In this document: positions 9,506 through 17,770 of the stretch, piece by piece
Position numbering within the stretch: the first letter of the stretch is position 1
How the letters are laid out: every line of letters begins with the position of its first letter
NCBI GenBank assembly: GCA_017882705.1
Contig: JADGOZ010000059.1
Location: 1 to 64,000 of the forward strand
Direction: 5' to 3'
From: Candidatus Nanopelagicales bacterium
GTDB taxonomy: Bacteria > Actinomycetota > Actinomycetes > S36-B12 > CAIYMF01
DNA: 64,000 nt
The notes under the pieces: model-generated
Databases searched by the model: none
Told to the model about the DNA's origin: nothing
What the model saw: only the letters and a program-made list of their open reading frames with translations
Program-made: the position numbers and the translations under genes

Positions 9506-9549
9506 CTACGTGGTTACGCCACCGTAGCCTGGAGGGGTTCGGGCGCCAA
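9506..9549 (-). promoter_or_regulatory. Desaturase promoter with palindromic operator
   Basis: On the minus strand -35 TTGGCG (9549..9544), a 17-bp spacer and -10 TACGGT (9526..9521) precede the desaturase gene. A palindrome covers the -10 box and start region: CTACGGTGG, CGTAA, then CCACGTAG (9527..9506). The symmetry is nearly perfect, with one extra base in one arm. The arrangement is that of a repressor operator; the regulator is not encoded next to it. Confidence 0.6.
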
Positions 9550-9552
9550 CCG

Positions 9553-9828
9553 CTACGTGGGACGCGGGGCGCTCAGGGCGGCGCGGAGGCGGACCGGGTC
9601 GACGCGCCAGAAGTCGTGCTGGAGGCCGTCGACGAGGGTGACCGGGATCTGCTCCCAGTAGAGGTCCGCGAGCTCGGGGTCGTCGAGGATCGAGAGCTCC
9701 ACGAAGGTGTCACCGGTCTCGGCGCAGACGGCGACGACGACCGCCCGGGCTTCCTCGCACAGGTGGCAGTCCGGCTTCCCGACGAGCGCGACGCGCGGCG
9801 CGTCGCTCGCACCGTGCTCGTCGCTCAC
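9553..9828 (-). CDS. Glutaredoxin-like small thiol protein
   Basis: A 91-residue thioredoxin-fold protein with a CxxC motif in VGKPDCHLCEEARAVV near the N-terminus and the usual cis-proline region QIPVTLVDG. It belongs to the short glutaredoxin-like (DUF836-type) family seen throughout actinobacteria, and a redox or sulfur-handling role is likely but unproven. The GTG start at 9828 overlaps the stop codon of the upstream acyl-CoA ligase (GTGA); a longer frame to 9942 only reads through the ligase gene. The end of the gene abuts the desaturase promoter. Confidence 0.8.
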   Translation of the reverse strand: MSDEHGASDAPRVALVGKPDCHLCEEARAVVVAVCAETGDTFVELSILDDPELADLYWEQIPVTLVDGLQHDFWRVDPVRLRAALSAPRPT

Positions 9829-11345
9829 GCAGTGTCCTCGCGCAGCCGGGCGCGGGCGATCTTCCCGGTCGAGGAGTGCGGCAGCATGTCGACGATCTCG
9901 ATGACCGTCGGGCACTTGAACCTGGCGAGGCGGGCCTCGCACAGGGCCGCGATCTGCTCGCGCGACACGGTCCGTCCCGGCATCGGCGTCACGAACGCCT
10001 TGACCGACTCGCCCGTGTGCTCGTGCGGGACGCCGATCACGGCGACCTCGGCGACGTCGGGGTGCGAGGAGATGACGGTCTCGATCTCGAACGGGTAGAC
10101 GTTGAACCCCGAGACGAGGATCAGGTCCCGGCGGCGGTCGACGAGGTGCAGGTCGCCCTCCTCGTCGACGTAGGCCACGTCACCCGTCGCGTACCAGCCG
10201 TCGGCGTCGGGTCCGCCCGCGCCGTCGGGCCAGTAGCCGGAGAACAGGTTGGCCCCGCGGATCCAGACCTCGCCCGGGTCGTCCTCGTCAGCGGTCTGGC
10301 CGTCCTCGTCGACGAGGCGGATCTCGACGCCGGGGAGCGGGGCGCCGACGCTGCCCGGCTTGGGGCGGCGCCCCACCATGGTCGACGACACCACCGGCGA
10401 GGCCTCGGTGAGGCCGTAGCCCTCCCAGACCGGCTGGCCCGCGATGTCGGCGAACGCCTGGAAGACCGACGGCGACAGCGGAGCAGCGCCGGAGATCAGG
10501 GTGCGTACGCCGGCAAGCCGGTGTTCGAGGTCCGGGAGGCCGGCCCACGCGACGAAGACCGGCGGTGCCGCGGGGATGTTGGTGACGTCGTAGGTCTGCA
10601 CGACGTCGAGCGTGCCGAGCGGCGAGAACTTCGGCAGCAGGACGGACTTCGCCCCCGTCGCGACGGCCATGCCGAGCACCGCGTTGAGGGCGTAGACGTG
10701 GAAGAGCGGGAGGACGACGAGCACGACGTCGTCGGGCTGCATCGGCTCGGGGTCCACCTGCAGGAGCTGGTCGATGTTGGCCAGCAGGGCCCGGTGGCTG
10801 AGCATCGCGCCGCGCGCCGGACCGCTCGTGCCCGAGGTGAACAGCAGCACGGCGATCGACTCGGGGTCGAACGCCTCCGCGTCGATCCGTGGAGCGTCGG
10901 CTCGGTGGCCCGCGCGCTCGATCGCGAGATAGTCCGGGTCGCCGACGACGACGAGGTCGGTGGGCGTCCCGGACACCGCGGCGGCGGCCACGGCCTCACT
11001 GGCCTCGTCCGACACGAGGAGGCGGGCGCCCGAGCGGGTGAGCAGGTCGGCGACCTCGTGCGCGGTGTAGGCCGTGTTGAGCGGGAGCGCGACCATGCCG
11101 CCGCGCAGCGCCGCGAGGTAGACGGCCACGAACTCGATCCGGTTGCCCATCATGAGAGCGATCCGGTCCCCGCGCTCGAGGCCGTGGCGGATGAACCCGG
11201 CGGCCATGGCGTCGACCGATGCGTCGAGCGTCGCCCACGTCGTCTCGTGCCCCGTGCCGGCGTCCACGAACGCCACGTCGTCCGGCCGCGAGGCCGCGGT
11301 GGAGTGCAGCAGGTCGGCGAGGTTGGTCGCCCGGCGGTCCGTCAC
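9825..11345 (-). CDS. AMP-forming acyl-CoA ligase
   Basis: A 506-residue ANL-superfamily enzyme that activates a carboxylic acid as an acyl-adenylate and transfers it to CoA. The phosphate-binding loop is [15 protein letters not shown] (about residues 167-181). [12 protein letters not shown], the YATGD hinge motif and the C-terminal catalytic lysine motif [13 protein letters not shown] are all present. The size and motif spacing fit medium/long-chain fatty acid or aryl-acid ligases, and the substrate cannot be read. Starts GTG at 11345, divergent from the HAD hydrolase gene. Overlap with the glutaredoxin-like gene suggests a two-gene operon. Confidence 0.88.
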   Translation of the reverse strand: MTDRRATNLADLLHSTAASRPDDVAFVDAGTGHETTWATLDASVDAMAAGFIRHGLERGDRIALMMGNRIEFVAVYLAALRGGMVALPLNTAYTAHEVADLLTRSGARLLVSDEASEAVAAAAVSGTPTDLVVVGDPDYLAIERAGHRADAPRIDAEAFDPESIAVLLFTSGTSGPARGAMLSHRALLANIDQLLQVDPEPMQPDDVVLVVLPLFHVYALNAVLGMAVATGAKSVLLPKFSPLGTLDVVQTYDVTNIPAAPPVFVAWAGLPDLEHRLAGVRTLISGAAPLSPSVFQAFADIAGQPVWEGYGLTEASPVVSSTMVGRRPKPGSVGAPLPGVEIRLVDEDGQTADEDDPGEVWIRGANLFSGYWPDGAGGPDADGWYATGDVAYVDEEGDLHLVDRRRDLILVSGFNVYPFEIETVISSHPDVAEVAVIGVPHEHTGESVKAFVTPMPGRTVSREQIAALCEARLARFKCPTVIEIVDMLPHSSTGKIARARLREDTA

Positions 11346-11385
11346 GTGCCGATCGTGGCACAGCCCGTGGCCTGGCCGCTCTCGG

Positions 11386-11391
11386 TAGGCT
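11386..11391 (+). promoter_or_regulatory. -10 box TAGGCT for a probable leaderless transcript
   Basis: TAGGCT ends seven bases before the ATG of the HAD hydrolase gene and no ribosome-binding site precedes that ATG. Transcription would start at or next to the start codon. Confidence 0.5.
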
Positions 11392-11398
11392 CGGGTGC

Positions 11399-12277
11399 AT
11401 GGCCGCGTCTCCCAGGACTGATCTCCTCCGCGCCTCCCAGGTGGCAGGCGAGGCCTCCGCCGCTGCCGCCGAGGTGGCTCCGAAGGCGCTGGCCGAGCCC
11501 GACCTCACCGGTGCGGCGTTCTTCGACGTCGACAACACGGTCATGCGCGGGGCGAGCATCTTCCACCTCGCCCGCGGCCTCGCGAGCCGGAAGTTCTTCA
11601 CCTTGCGGGAGGTCGGTGACTTCGCCTTCAAGCAGGCCAAGTTCGTCATCAACGGCTCCGAGGACCTCGAGGACATGGCCTCGGCCACCGAGGCCGGGCT
11701 CGCCTTCGTCAAGGGCAAGCGGGTCGACGAGGTCGTGAGCCTCGGCGAGGAGATCTTCGACGAGCTGATGACCCGCAAGCTGTGGCCCGGCACGCTCGCG
11801 CTCGCCAACGGCCACCTCGACCGCGGGCAACGGGTCTGGCTCGTGACGGCCACGCCGGTGGAGCTCGCGTCGATCATCGCGCAGCGCCTCGGGCTCACCG
11901 GTGCCCTCGGCACGGTGAGCGAGATCGAGGACGGCGTCTACACCGGTCGGCTCGTCGGAGCCCCGCTGCACGGCAAGGCCAAGGCCGAGGCGGTGCGCGC
12001 GCTCGCGGACCGCGAGGGTCTCGACCTCGTCCGCTGCACCGCCTACTCGGACTCGGCGAACGACGTACCGATGCTGTCGGTGGTCGGTCGCGCGGTGGCG
12101 GTCAACCCGGATGGCGCGCTGCGCAAGCACGCGCGTGCGGTCGGCTGGGAGATCCACGACTACCGCCGCGCCCGGATGAACCAGCGCTATTACGTGCCTG
12201 CCGCCGTCGCCGGTGCCGCAGGTCTCGGCATCGGCATCGGGCTCGGCATCGGCGCCGCCCAGCACCGCGCGCGCTGA
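11399..12277 (+). CDS. HAD-IB family hydrolase (SerB-like) with C-terminal membrane anchor
   Basis: A 292-residue phosphatase-type protein. The nucleophile motif [11 protein letters not shown] (Asp43, Asp45), motif II in WLVTATP, the conserved lysine region and motif [13 protein letters not shown] identify the HAD subfamily IB that includes phosphoserine phosphatase and CicA-like proteins. The last 30 residues form a Gly/Ile-rich hydrophobic stretch, suggesting a membrane anchor with the catalytic domain in the cytoplasm. Family members act on phosphoserine, lysophosphatidate or phosphatidylglycerophosphate-like substrates; which applies here is open. An acyltransferase gene lies 1.4 kb downstream on the other strand. 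Confidence 0.87.
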   Translation: MAASPRTDLLRASQVAGEASAAAAEVAPKALAEPDLTGAAFFDVDNTVMRGASIFHLARGLASRKFFTLREVGDFAFKQAKFVINGSEDLEDMASATEAGLAFVKGKRVDEVVSLGEEIFDELMTRKLWPGTLALANGHLDRGQRVWLVTATPVELASIIAQRLGLTGALGTVSEIEDGVYTGRLVGAPLHGKAKAEAVRALADREGLDLVRCTAYSDSANDVPMLSVVGRAVAVNPDGALRKHARAVGWEIHDYRRARMNQRYYVPAAVAGAAGLGIGIGLGIGAAQHRAR

Positions 12278-12409
12278 GAGGGCCCACAGACTCCGCGGCG
12301 TGCTCCCGCTCAGGATGTGCGCGCGCGTCCAGGTTCGGCGCGATCGCTCATCCACGACTCAGCGTCCCGGCGGGTCGCTGCCAACCACCGCTCCCATGGT
12401 GAGGGTCAT

Positions 12410-12428
12410 GGCGATCAGCCCGATCGCC
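12410..12428 (+). other. Hairpin upstream of the PepSY-like gene
   Basis: GGCGATC (12410-12416) and GATCGCC (12422-12428) form a perfect 7-bp stem with a 5-nt loop, ending 20 bases before the start codon and close to its ribosome-binding site. It could affect translation or end the HAD gene transcript. Confidence 0.35.
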
Positions 12429-12448
12429 TCCAGCACAAGGGAGTCACC

Positions 12449-12961
12449 ATGGGAACCATGCGTAACGGGATGTCCCGTCTCCAGACCGTCGGTCTGGTGA
12501 CGGGCGGCCTGCTCGCCGGGGCCGTCATCGCCGGCGGGATGGGTGTCGCGAACGCCGCCACCTCCACGCCGACCCCGGCGGCGTCGAGCTCCAGCGGCAC
12601 GTCGTCGAGCTCGACCACCGCACCGAAGGCGTTCAGCCCCGGCGGCGCCGCGGCGGTCCGCAGCGACGAGAAGGTCGTGACCGGCACCGACGCCGACACG
12701 CTCAAGGCCGCGGCTCTCAAGGCGGTCCCCGGCGGCACCGTCGTCCGCGTCGAGACCGACGCTGGTGACGCGGCCTACGAGGTCCACGTGACCAAGGCCG
12801 ACGGCACGGTCGTCACCGTGAAGTTCGACAAGAGCCTCGCGGTCGTCAAGGTCGAGACCGGCATGGGCCAGGGCGACCCGGCACCCGCGGGCGCTCCCGC
12901 TGGTGCCCCGGCCGGAGCCCCGGCCTCGTCGAGCGCCAGCTCCTCGACCACCACGGGCTAG
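12449..12961 (+). CDS. Secreted PepSY-like protein with low-complexity flanks
   Basis: A 170-residue exported protein. Residues about 8-32 form a signal sequence (LVTGGLLAGAVIAGGMG, then ANA). A Ser/Thr/Pro linker follows, then one PepSY-like unit at about 75-135 (LKAAALKAVPGGTVVRVETD and YEVHVTKADGTVVTVKFD), and the tail ends in repeated APAG units. PepSY domains are thought to inhibit proteases or sense cations, and many actinobacteria secrete such small proteins. ATG at 12449 follows AAGGGAG. It is followed by a strong hairpin terminator, so it is probably monocistronic. Confidence 0.78.
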   Translation: MGTMRNGMSRLQTVGLVTGGLLAGAVIAGGMGVANAATSTPTPAASSSSGTSSSSTTAPKAFSPGGAAAVRSDEKVVTGTDADTLKAAALKAVPGGTVVRVETDAGDAAYEVHVTKADGTVVTVKFDKSLAVVKVETGMGQGDPAPAGAPAGAPAGAPASSSASSSTTTG

Positions 12962-12974
12962 ACCGAGCAGGACG

Positions 12975-13017
12975 CAGGGAGCGCGGCCGCGGGGTGAGCC
13001 CCGGACCGCGCTCCCTG
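12975..13017. terminator. Strong hairpin between convergent genes
   Basis: CAGGGAGCGCGG (12975-12986) pairs perfectly with CCGCGCTCCCTG (13006-13017), and the loop contains a second stem (CGGGG/CCCCG). It lies 14 bases past the PepSY-like stop codon and faces the convergent RibD-like gene, so it can serve both strands. Confidence 0.8.
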
Positions 13018-13112
13018 ACCGCTGTCCGGTCCTGCTCCGCTCCCCTGCCCGAATCCTCGGAAGACCGTCCGGTTTCCGCAGGTTGAGGCAGGGAAGCAGG
13101 CACCGGATCGGC

Positions 13113-13637
13113 TCAGGCTCGCTCGTAGCGGAGCATGACGAGGCCGTTGTCGTACGGCGTCGCCGAGACGAGACGCAGTGCGGTCTGCGCGTCGATCTCG
13201 TGGAACAGCCGCGAGCCCGCCCCGAGCAGGACCGGCACGACCGTGAGGGTGAGGCTGTCGACGTAGCCGGCCTGCAGGAACTGGCTGATCAGGCGTCCGC
13301 CGTCCACGTAGACGTGCCTCAGTCCTGCCGCCTGCCACTCGGCAACGGCCTGCTGTGGGGTGCGCGACCAGAAGGTGACGCCGTCGCGGGCCTTCGCGTC
13401 GCGGTTCGTGAAGACGTAGACCGGGCGACCCTCGAACGGGAGGTCGGGCTCCTCGGCGATGAAGTCCCACGTCCCGCGACCCATCGCGAGGCCGTCGATG
13501 CCGGCCATGAACTCCGCGTGACCGTAGTCCTCGGTGCCCGCAGCGAGGAACAGCCAGTCGAGCGAGCCCTCGGCGTCGGCGATGTAGCCGTCGACCGAGT
13601 GCGCGATGTAGACCGAGATGCGCGGGCGCGCTGTCAC
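13113..13637 (-). CDS. RibD C-terminal-domain/dihydrofolate reductase family protein
   Basis: A 174-residue protein of the DHFR/RibD-C fold, an NADPH-dependent reductase family of mostly unknown substrates. The N-terminal strand RISVYIAHSVDGYIA, the mid-protein MGRGTWDF, and the VYVDGGRLISQFLQAG nucleotide-binding loop are typical. The GTG start at 13637 is 17 bases from the acyltransferase stop, so the two may be cotranscribed. No lone marker points to riboflavin synthesis, and antibiotic or folate roles are equally unproven. A second, distinct member of the family lies at 56472. Confidence 0.82.
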   Translation of the reverse strand: MTARPRISVYIAHSVDGYIADAEGSLDWLFLAAGTEDYGHAEFMAGIDGLAMGRGTWDFIAEEPDLPFEGRPVYVFTNRDAKARDGVTFWSRTPQQAVAEWQAAGLRHVYVDGGRLISQFLQAGYVDSLTLTVVPVLLGAGSRLFHEIDAQTALRLVSATPYDNGLVMLRYERA

Positions 13638-13654
13638 GGGGATCGCCGACCGGG

Positions 13655-14686
13655 TCAGCGGAAGACGGAGCGGCGCTGGACGAGCAGCCGGTAGAGCGTC
13701 TGCTGGATCGTCTCGCGCACCTGGTCGGTGATGTTGAAGACGATCATCGGGTCGTCGGCCGCACCGTCGGGGAACTGGTCGGTGCGGATCGGCTCGCAGA
13801 ACTCGATGATCCACTTGCTCGGAAGCGGGATGAGCCCGAGCGGACCGAGCCACGGGAAGGTCGGCGTGATCGGGAAGTAGGGCAGGTTGAACAGCCGCGC
13901 GACGGTCCTGGCGTTGCCGATGATCGGGTAGATCTCCTCGGCGCCGACGATGGCGCACGGGACGATCGGCGTCCTGGTGCGCAGCGCCGTCGCGACGAAT
14001 CCACCACGGCCGAACCGCTGCAGCTTGTAGCGCTCGGAGTAGGGCTTGCCGATGCCCTTGAAGCCTTCGGGCCACACGCCGACGACCTCGCCGGTCGACA
14101 GCAGCCGCTCGGCGTCGGGGGTGGTGGCGAGGGTGTGACCGGACTTGCGTGCGACCTCGCCCATGAACGGCGTCTGGAACACGAGGTCGGCACCGAGCAT
14201 GCGCAGGTTGCGGTGCGCGGGGTGGTGGTCGTGCAGCGCGAGCTGGGTCATGACCGCGTCGAACGCGATCGTGCCCGAGTGGTTGGCCACGACGAGCGCG
14301 CCGCCCTCGGACGGCACGTTGGTGATGCCGCGCGTCTCGGTGCGGAACCACGTGGAGTAGATCGGGCGCAGCGGAGCCATGAAGACCTTGTCGGTGAGCT
14401 CGGCGTCGAAGCCGAACTCGTCGATCTCGTACTCCCCGGTGATACGGCGACGGAGGAAGTCCAGCCACTCCGCCAGCGTCGCGTCGACGCGCCCCGGGGC
14501 GCCGTCCACGTCGTGGTCGATCGGCTCCTCGGCCGAGAACGCCGGGTCGGGAGCGGGCTCGGACGACGGGGTCGCGGCGCGCTTGCGGGGACGCGGACCC
14601 GTTGCTCCGGCCTCGCGGGCGGCGCGGCTGGCGGCCTTGCGACCGCCGTCCTCGCCGCCGATCGGGATGACAGTGGCGTCAGGCAC
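13655..14686 (-). CDS. Lysophospholipid acyltransferase (PlsC-like)
   Basis: A 343-residue 1-acyl-glycerol-3-phosphate acyltransferase family protein. The catalytic HX4D motif is in NHSGTIAFD and the acyl-acceptor motif is in WPEGFKGIGK. An Ala/Arg-rich, probably disordered segment of about 60 residues precedes the domain. Start: GTG at 14686, overlapping the end of the upstream epimerase gene by eight bases; the frame stays open further upstream but only antisense to real coding. It probably makes phosphatidate or remodels other lipids at the cytoplasmic membrane face. The linked NAD-dependent epimerase suggests a coupled lipid-sugar or envelope task, but this is not shown. Confidence 0.88.
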   Translation of the reverse strand: MPDATVIPIGGEDGGRKAASRAAREAGATGPRPRKRAATPSSEPAPDPAFSAEEPIDHDVDGAPGRVDATLAEWLDFLRRRITGEYEIDEFGFDAELTDKVFMAPLRPIYSTWFRTETRGITNVPSEGGALVVANHSGTIAFDAVMTQLALHDHHPAHRNLRMLGADLVFQTPFMGEVARKSGHTLATTPDAERLLSTGEVVGVWPEGFKGIGKPYSERYKLQRFGRGGFVATALRTRTPIVPCAIVGAEEIYPIIGNARTVARLFNLPYFPITPTFPWLGPLGLIPLPSKWIIEFCEPIRTDQFPDGAADDPMIVFNITDQVRETIQQTLYRLLVQRRSVFR

Positions 14687-15755
14687 GTCCGGATGCCTCC
14701 TTCCGCAGTCGCGCGGCGAGCCGCGCCTCGGACAGCGTCGAGGACCCGAGCGCGTGGGCCAGGCCCCGCTCGATGGACTCGGCGCGGTGCTTGGGCAGTG
14801 CGGAGTCGAGACCGCGCTCGTGCACGAACTCCACGAAGGCGTCGCGCGTGGAGTAGGAGGGCACGAACCCGAAGCGGTCGCGCAGCCGGGTCGTGTCGAG
14901 GCCGCGGCCATAGGTGAGGAACCTGATCTGCTCGGGCGAGAAGTCGGCGAGGCCGGCTCGCCGGAACCAGCCGCCGACGAGTCCGACCGCGGGGGTCGGC
15001 ACCGGGAGGGTCGCCTTGCCGGCCAGGCGGAGCGCCTGCGACAGCATGAGGATCCCGTCACCGGCGACGTTGTAGGTGCCGGGATGGTTCCCGGCGGCGG
15101 CGAGCCGGATCGCCTCGAGGCCGTCGTCCTCGTGGACGAACTGCAGCCGCGCGTCGTGCCCGAGCACGGTCGGCACGATCGGCAGGCCGAAGTACGCGGC
15201 CATCGGGGTGTCGACCTTGGGCCCGACGAAGTTGGCGAAGCGGAACGTGGTGACGGCGACGTCCGGGCGCCGACGGGCGAACCCGCGGACGTAGGACTCG
15301 ACCTCGACGGAGTCCTTGGCCCAGCCCGAGCGGGGCTGGCTGCGCGGCTCGGTGTCCTCGGTGAACATCGCGGGGTCCTTCGGGCCCGCGCCGTAGACCG
15401 ACGACGTGGACTTCACGATGAGCCGCGAGATGCCGTCGGCCTTCTGGCAGGCCGCGAGCAGCTGCATCGTGCCGATGACGTTGATCTCCTTCATCGACAC
15501 GCGTCCACCGGCCTGCACAGGGGTCGAGAGCACGCCCATGTGGACCACGGTGTCGACGCCGGCTGCGGCGATGACCTTGCCGATGATCGGGTTGCGGATG
15601 TCGGCGCGGACGAACTCGGCCCCGCCGATGTCCTCGCGCGGCGGCACGATGTCGACCCCGACTACGCGGTCGATCGACGGGTCGTGCGACAGGATCTGCG
15701 CCATTCGGCTGCCGAGGTGACGGGACACGCCGGTCACGAGCACGACACGGGTCAC
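14679..15755 (-). CDS. NAD-dependent epimerase/dehydratase (extended SDR)
   Basis: A 358-residue Rossmann-fold enzyme. The coenzyme loop VLVTGVSRHLGSR is at the extreme N-terminus, and the Ser/Tyr/Lys-type active site region reads STSSVYG. An RFANFVGP segment and a C-terminal substrate lobe follow. Closely similar proteins occur in Streptomyces next to the same acyltransferase and helix-turn-helix genes, and their substrate is unknown. GTG at 15755 is chosen over ATG at 15794 because GGAGGT lies just upstream and the Rossmann motif then begins at residue 5. Overlap with the acyltransferase indicates coupling. Confidence 0.87.
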   Translation of the reverse strand: MTRVVLVTGVSRHLGSRMAQILSHDPSIDRVVGVDIVPPREDIGGAEFVRADIRNPIIGKVIAAAGVDTVVHMGVLSTPVQAGGRVSMKEINVIGTMQLLAACQKADGISRLIVKSTSSVYGAGPKDPAMFTEDTEPRSQPRSGWAKDSVEVESYVRGFARRRPDVAVTTFRFANFVGPKVDTPMAAYFGLPIVPTVLGHDARLQFVHEDDGLEAIRLAAAGNHPGTYNVAGDGILMLSQALRLAGKATLPVPTPAVGLVGGWFRRAGLADFSPEQIRFLTYGRGLDTTRLRDRFGFVPSYSTRDAFVEFVHERGLDSALPKHRAESIERGLAHALGSSTLSEARLAARLRKEASGRA

Positions 15756-15811
15756 AGCACCTCCAGGCGCCTCGAGTGGTCCTCCCCCGATCATGCCCCA
15801 CCGGGGAACGC

Positions 15812-15845
15812 GGACGGGCGGGGACCCGAAGGTCCCCGCCCGTCC
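15812..15845 (-). terminator. Perfect 15-bp terminator hairpin after bS22
   Basis: GGACGGGCGGGGACC (15812-15826) pairs without mismatch with GGTCCCCGCCCGTCC (15831-15845) around a CGAA loop. It lies 41 bases downstream of the bS22 stop codon on the minus strand and isolates that gene from the epimerase operon. Confidence 0.85.
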
Positions 15846-15886
15846 GAACGACTGCGACAGCGCATGCGCTGAAGCTCCTTGGCCGC

Positions 15887-15985
15887 CTACTTCTTGTTAC
15901 GGCGCTGCACGCGCGTCTTCTTGAGCAGCTTGCGGTGCTTCTTCTTCGCCATGCGCTTGCGACGCTTCTTGATGACGGAGCCCAT
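15887..15985 (-). CDS. Small ribosomal protein bS22 (AURKAIP1/COX24-type)
   Basis: A 32-residue, extremely basic protein ([20 protein letters not shown] and so on) with 16 or more Lys/Arg. It matches the short actinobacterial protein seen bound to the small subunit near the decoding region in mycobacterial ribosome structures and named bS22, and the AURKAIP1/COX24 domain of mitochondria. ATG at 15985 has GAGG eight bases upstream. It has its own strong terminator. The gene is too small for routine gene callers. It lies downstream of the helix-turn-helix gene on the same strand, 139 bases away. Confidence 0.9.
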   Translation of the reverse strand: MGSVIKKRRKRMAKKKHRKLLKKTRVQRRNKK

Positions 15986-16124
15986 GGGGCGACCTCGCTT
16001 GCCTCGTCCGGACGCGGCGCCTGGCGGCGCCGCTGGTGGTGGCGTCCGGCACGAGTCCGTCCGCGATCAGGGCCTCACCCTACCCGCAGTCGGGCAGCCC
16101 TCGTGCGAGGGCCGAGGAGCACGG

Positions 16125-16328
16125 TCAGGCGGTCTCGACGAACGAGTCGCGGAGGTAGTCGTGCACCGCCTGCTCGGGGACACGGAAGCTGCGGCCGACG
16201 CGCACGGCCGGCAGCTCGCCGTTGTGCACGAGCCGGTAGACCGTCATCTTCGAGACGCGCATGACCGTCGCCACCTCGGCCACGGTCAGGAACCGGACCT
16301 CCGAGAGAGGCCGTTCGTTGGTCGCCAT
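16125..16328 (-). CDS. Small excisionase-type helix-turn-helix DNA-binding protein
   Basis: A 67-residue protein consisting almost wholly of a MerR-like/excisionase-type helix-turn-helix: FLTVAEVATVMRVSKMTVYR, then LVHNGELPAVRVGRSFRVPEQAVHDYL in shorter pieces of helix and wing. Proteins of this size and sequence are conserved across actinobacteria next to proC, bS22 and the epimerase gene, and are related to the BldC group. A chromosomal regulator or architectural protein is more likely than a phage excisionase. ATG at 16328 is used; an upstream in-frame ATG at 16376 would add 16 unconserved residues. Confidence 0.86.
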   Translation of the reverse strand: MATNERPLSEVRFLTVAEVATVMRVSKMTVYRLVHNGELPAVRVGRSFRVPEQAVHDYLRDSFVETA

Positions 16329-16569
16329 GTGTTCACGTGTCCTTCGGGCGACTCGTGGCGGTGTCGGCTTCCCCACCGGACCGCGACGACACGTGCCGTC
16401 CCTCTACTGCGAGCAGGGTAGTGGCGCACGGGGCTCGTGGGGAAGGTGTGACGGAGACGCAGCGGAGGCACCTGACCCGACCGGGTGAACGACAGGCCCC
16501 GTTCGGACCCGGACGGGCACGCTGCGTGACCGTCCGGGCACACCTATGCACCGCGTGGCCGGGCCGGGC

Positions 16570-17763
16570 TCAGAAACCGTGGTAGGGGTCGGCGGTCAGG
16601 CCGTGCCAGGGGTAGACGGCGTCGCGCGTTCGCAGCACGGCGGCGTCGATCGGGTCGGCCGGGTCGTAGCCCTGCTCCCAGAGCTTGACCCGCGGCTGGG
16701 CGCCGTCGGTCATGAGGCCGGGAGTCGGCACCTTGAGCCGGTCGGTGACGAAGGACCGCCACGCCTCGGGCACGGGCGTCTCCGGCGGGATCGGCGACCC
16801 GACCATCTCCCCGACGAGGTGCGACCAGGCCCGCGGGACGACGTCGATCCAGGAGTAGCCGCCCCCACCGGTCGCGATCCACTTCCCCCCGGTGACCGAG
16901 TGGGCCAGCTCGTGCAGGGCGACGTAGGTCAGGCGCTGGCCGTCGACGGTGAGCATCAGGTGGGCCAGCGGGTCGTCCGCGTGGGTGTCGCAGCCCTGCT
17001 GGGTCACGATGACGTCCGGGCGGAAGGCCTTCACGACCTCCGGCACCACTCCGTGGAAGGCCCGCAGCCAACCCTCGTCGCCGGTGCCCGGGGGCAGCGC
17101 GACGTTGACCGACGAGCCCACCGCGTCCGGGCCGCCGACCTCCATCGGGAATCCGGTGCCGGGGAACAGCGCGCGCCCGGACTCGTGGACCGAGACCGTG
17201 AGCACCCGCGGCTCGTTCCAGAACGCGGCCTGCACGCCGTCGCCGTGGTGGACGTCGACGTCGACGTAGGCGACGCGGTCGACCCCCTGGTCGAGCAACC
17301 AGCGGATCGCGACGGCGAGGTCGTTGTAGACGCAGAAGCCCGAGGCTGCACCGGGCATGGCGTGGTGCAGGCCGCCGGCGAGGTTCACGGCGTGCAGGGA
17401 GCGGCCGTCGTAGACCGAACGGGCCGCGGCGAGGGTGGCGCCGCAGACGGCGCGCGACGCCTCGTGCATGCCCAGGAAGGTGGGGACGTCGTCGGTGCCG
17501 AGGCCACGGTGCAGCTCGTGCACGGACGGGTCGGCCGAGGACCGCTTCACGGCCTCGATGTAGTCGTGGTCGTGGACGGTCGCGAGCAGGTCGTCGTCGA
17601 TGATGTCGGGGGCGATGACCGTGACGTCGTCACCGTCGAGCAGGCCGAGCTCGGTGATCAGGTGCATCGCGAGCTGCACCCGGATCGGGGCGAGCGGGTG
17701 CCCGGGTCCGAAGTCGTACGACGCGAGGGCGTCGTCCCACACGACCGCCGCGGTGCCTGTCAC
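16570..17763 (-). CDS. acuC: Acetoin utilization/histone deacetylase family protein
   Basis: A 397-residue class II-like lysine deacetylase of the arginase-deacetylase fold. The active-site histidine pair is in GGLHHAMPG (His133-His134), zinc ligands are in DVDVHHGDG (Asp170, His172), and the third ligand is in GCDTHADDPL. The C-terminal GGGGYSW loop is present. In Bacillus AcuC deacetylates acetyl-CoA synthetase, and a similar role in restoring acylated metabolic enzymes is plausible. GTG at 17763 lies seven bases after the proC stop, so it is probably cotranscribed with proline metabolism genes. Confidence 0.9.
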   Translation of the reverse strand: MTGTAAVVWDDALASYDFGPGHPLAPIRVQLAMHLITELGLLDGDDVTVIAPDIIDDDLLATVHDHDYIEAVKRSSADPSVHELHRGLGTDDVPTFLGMHEASRAVCGATLAAARSVYDGRSLHAVNLAGGLHHAMPGAASGFCVYNDLAVAIRWLLDQGVDRVAYVDVDVHHGDGVQAAFWNEPRVLTVSVHESGRALFPGTGFPMEVGGPDAVGSSVNVALPPGTGDEGWLRAFHGVVPEVVKAFRPDVIVTQQGCDTHADDPLAHLMLTVDGQRLTYVALHELAHSVTGGKWIATGGGGYSWIDVVPRAWSHLVGEMVGSPIPPETPVPEAWRSFVTDRLKVPTPGLMTDGAQPRVKLWEQGYDPADPIDAAVLRTRDAVYPWHGLTADPYHGF

Positions 17764-17770
17764 CGCGTGG

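Noticed and set aside
16125-16328. Phage excisionase or integration site suggested by the small helix-turn-helix protein
   Set aside because: No integrase, att repeat or tRNA is nearby, and the gene sits in a housekeeping neighbourhood beside bS22; a chromosomal regulator is more likely.
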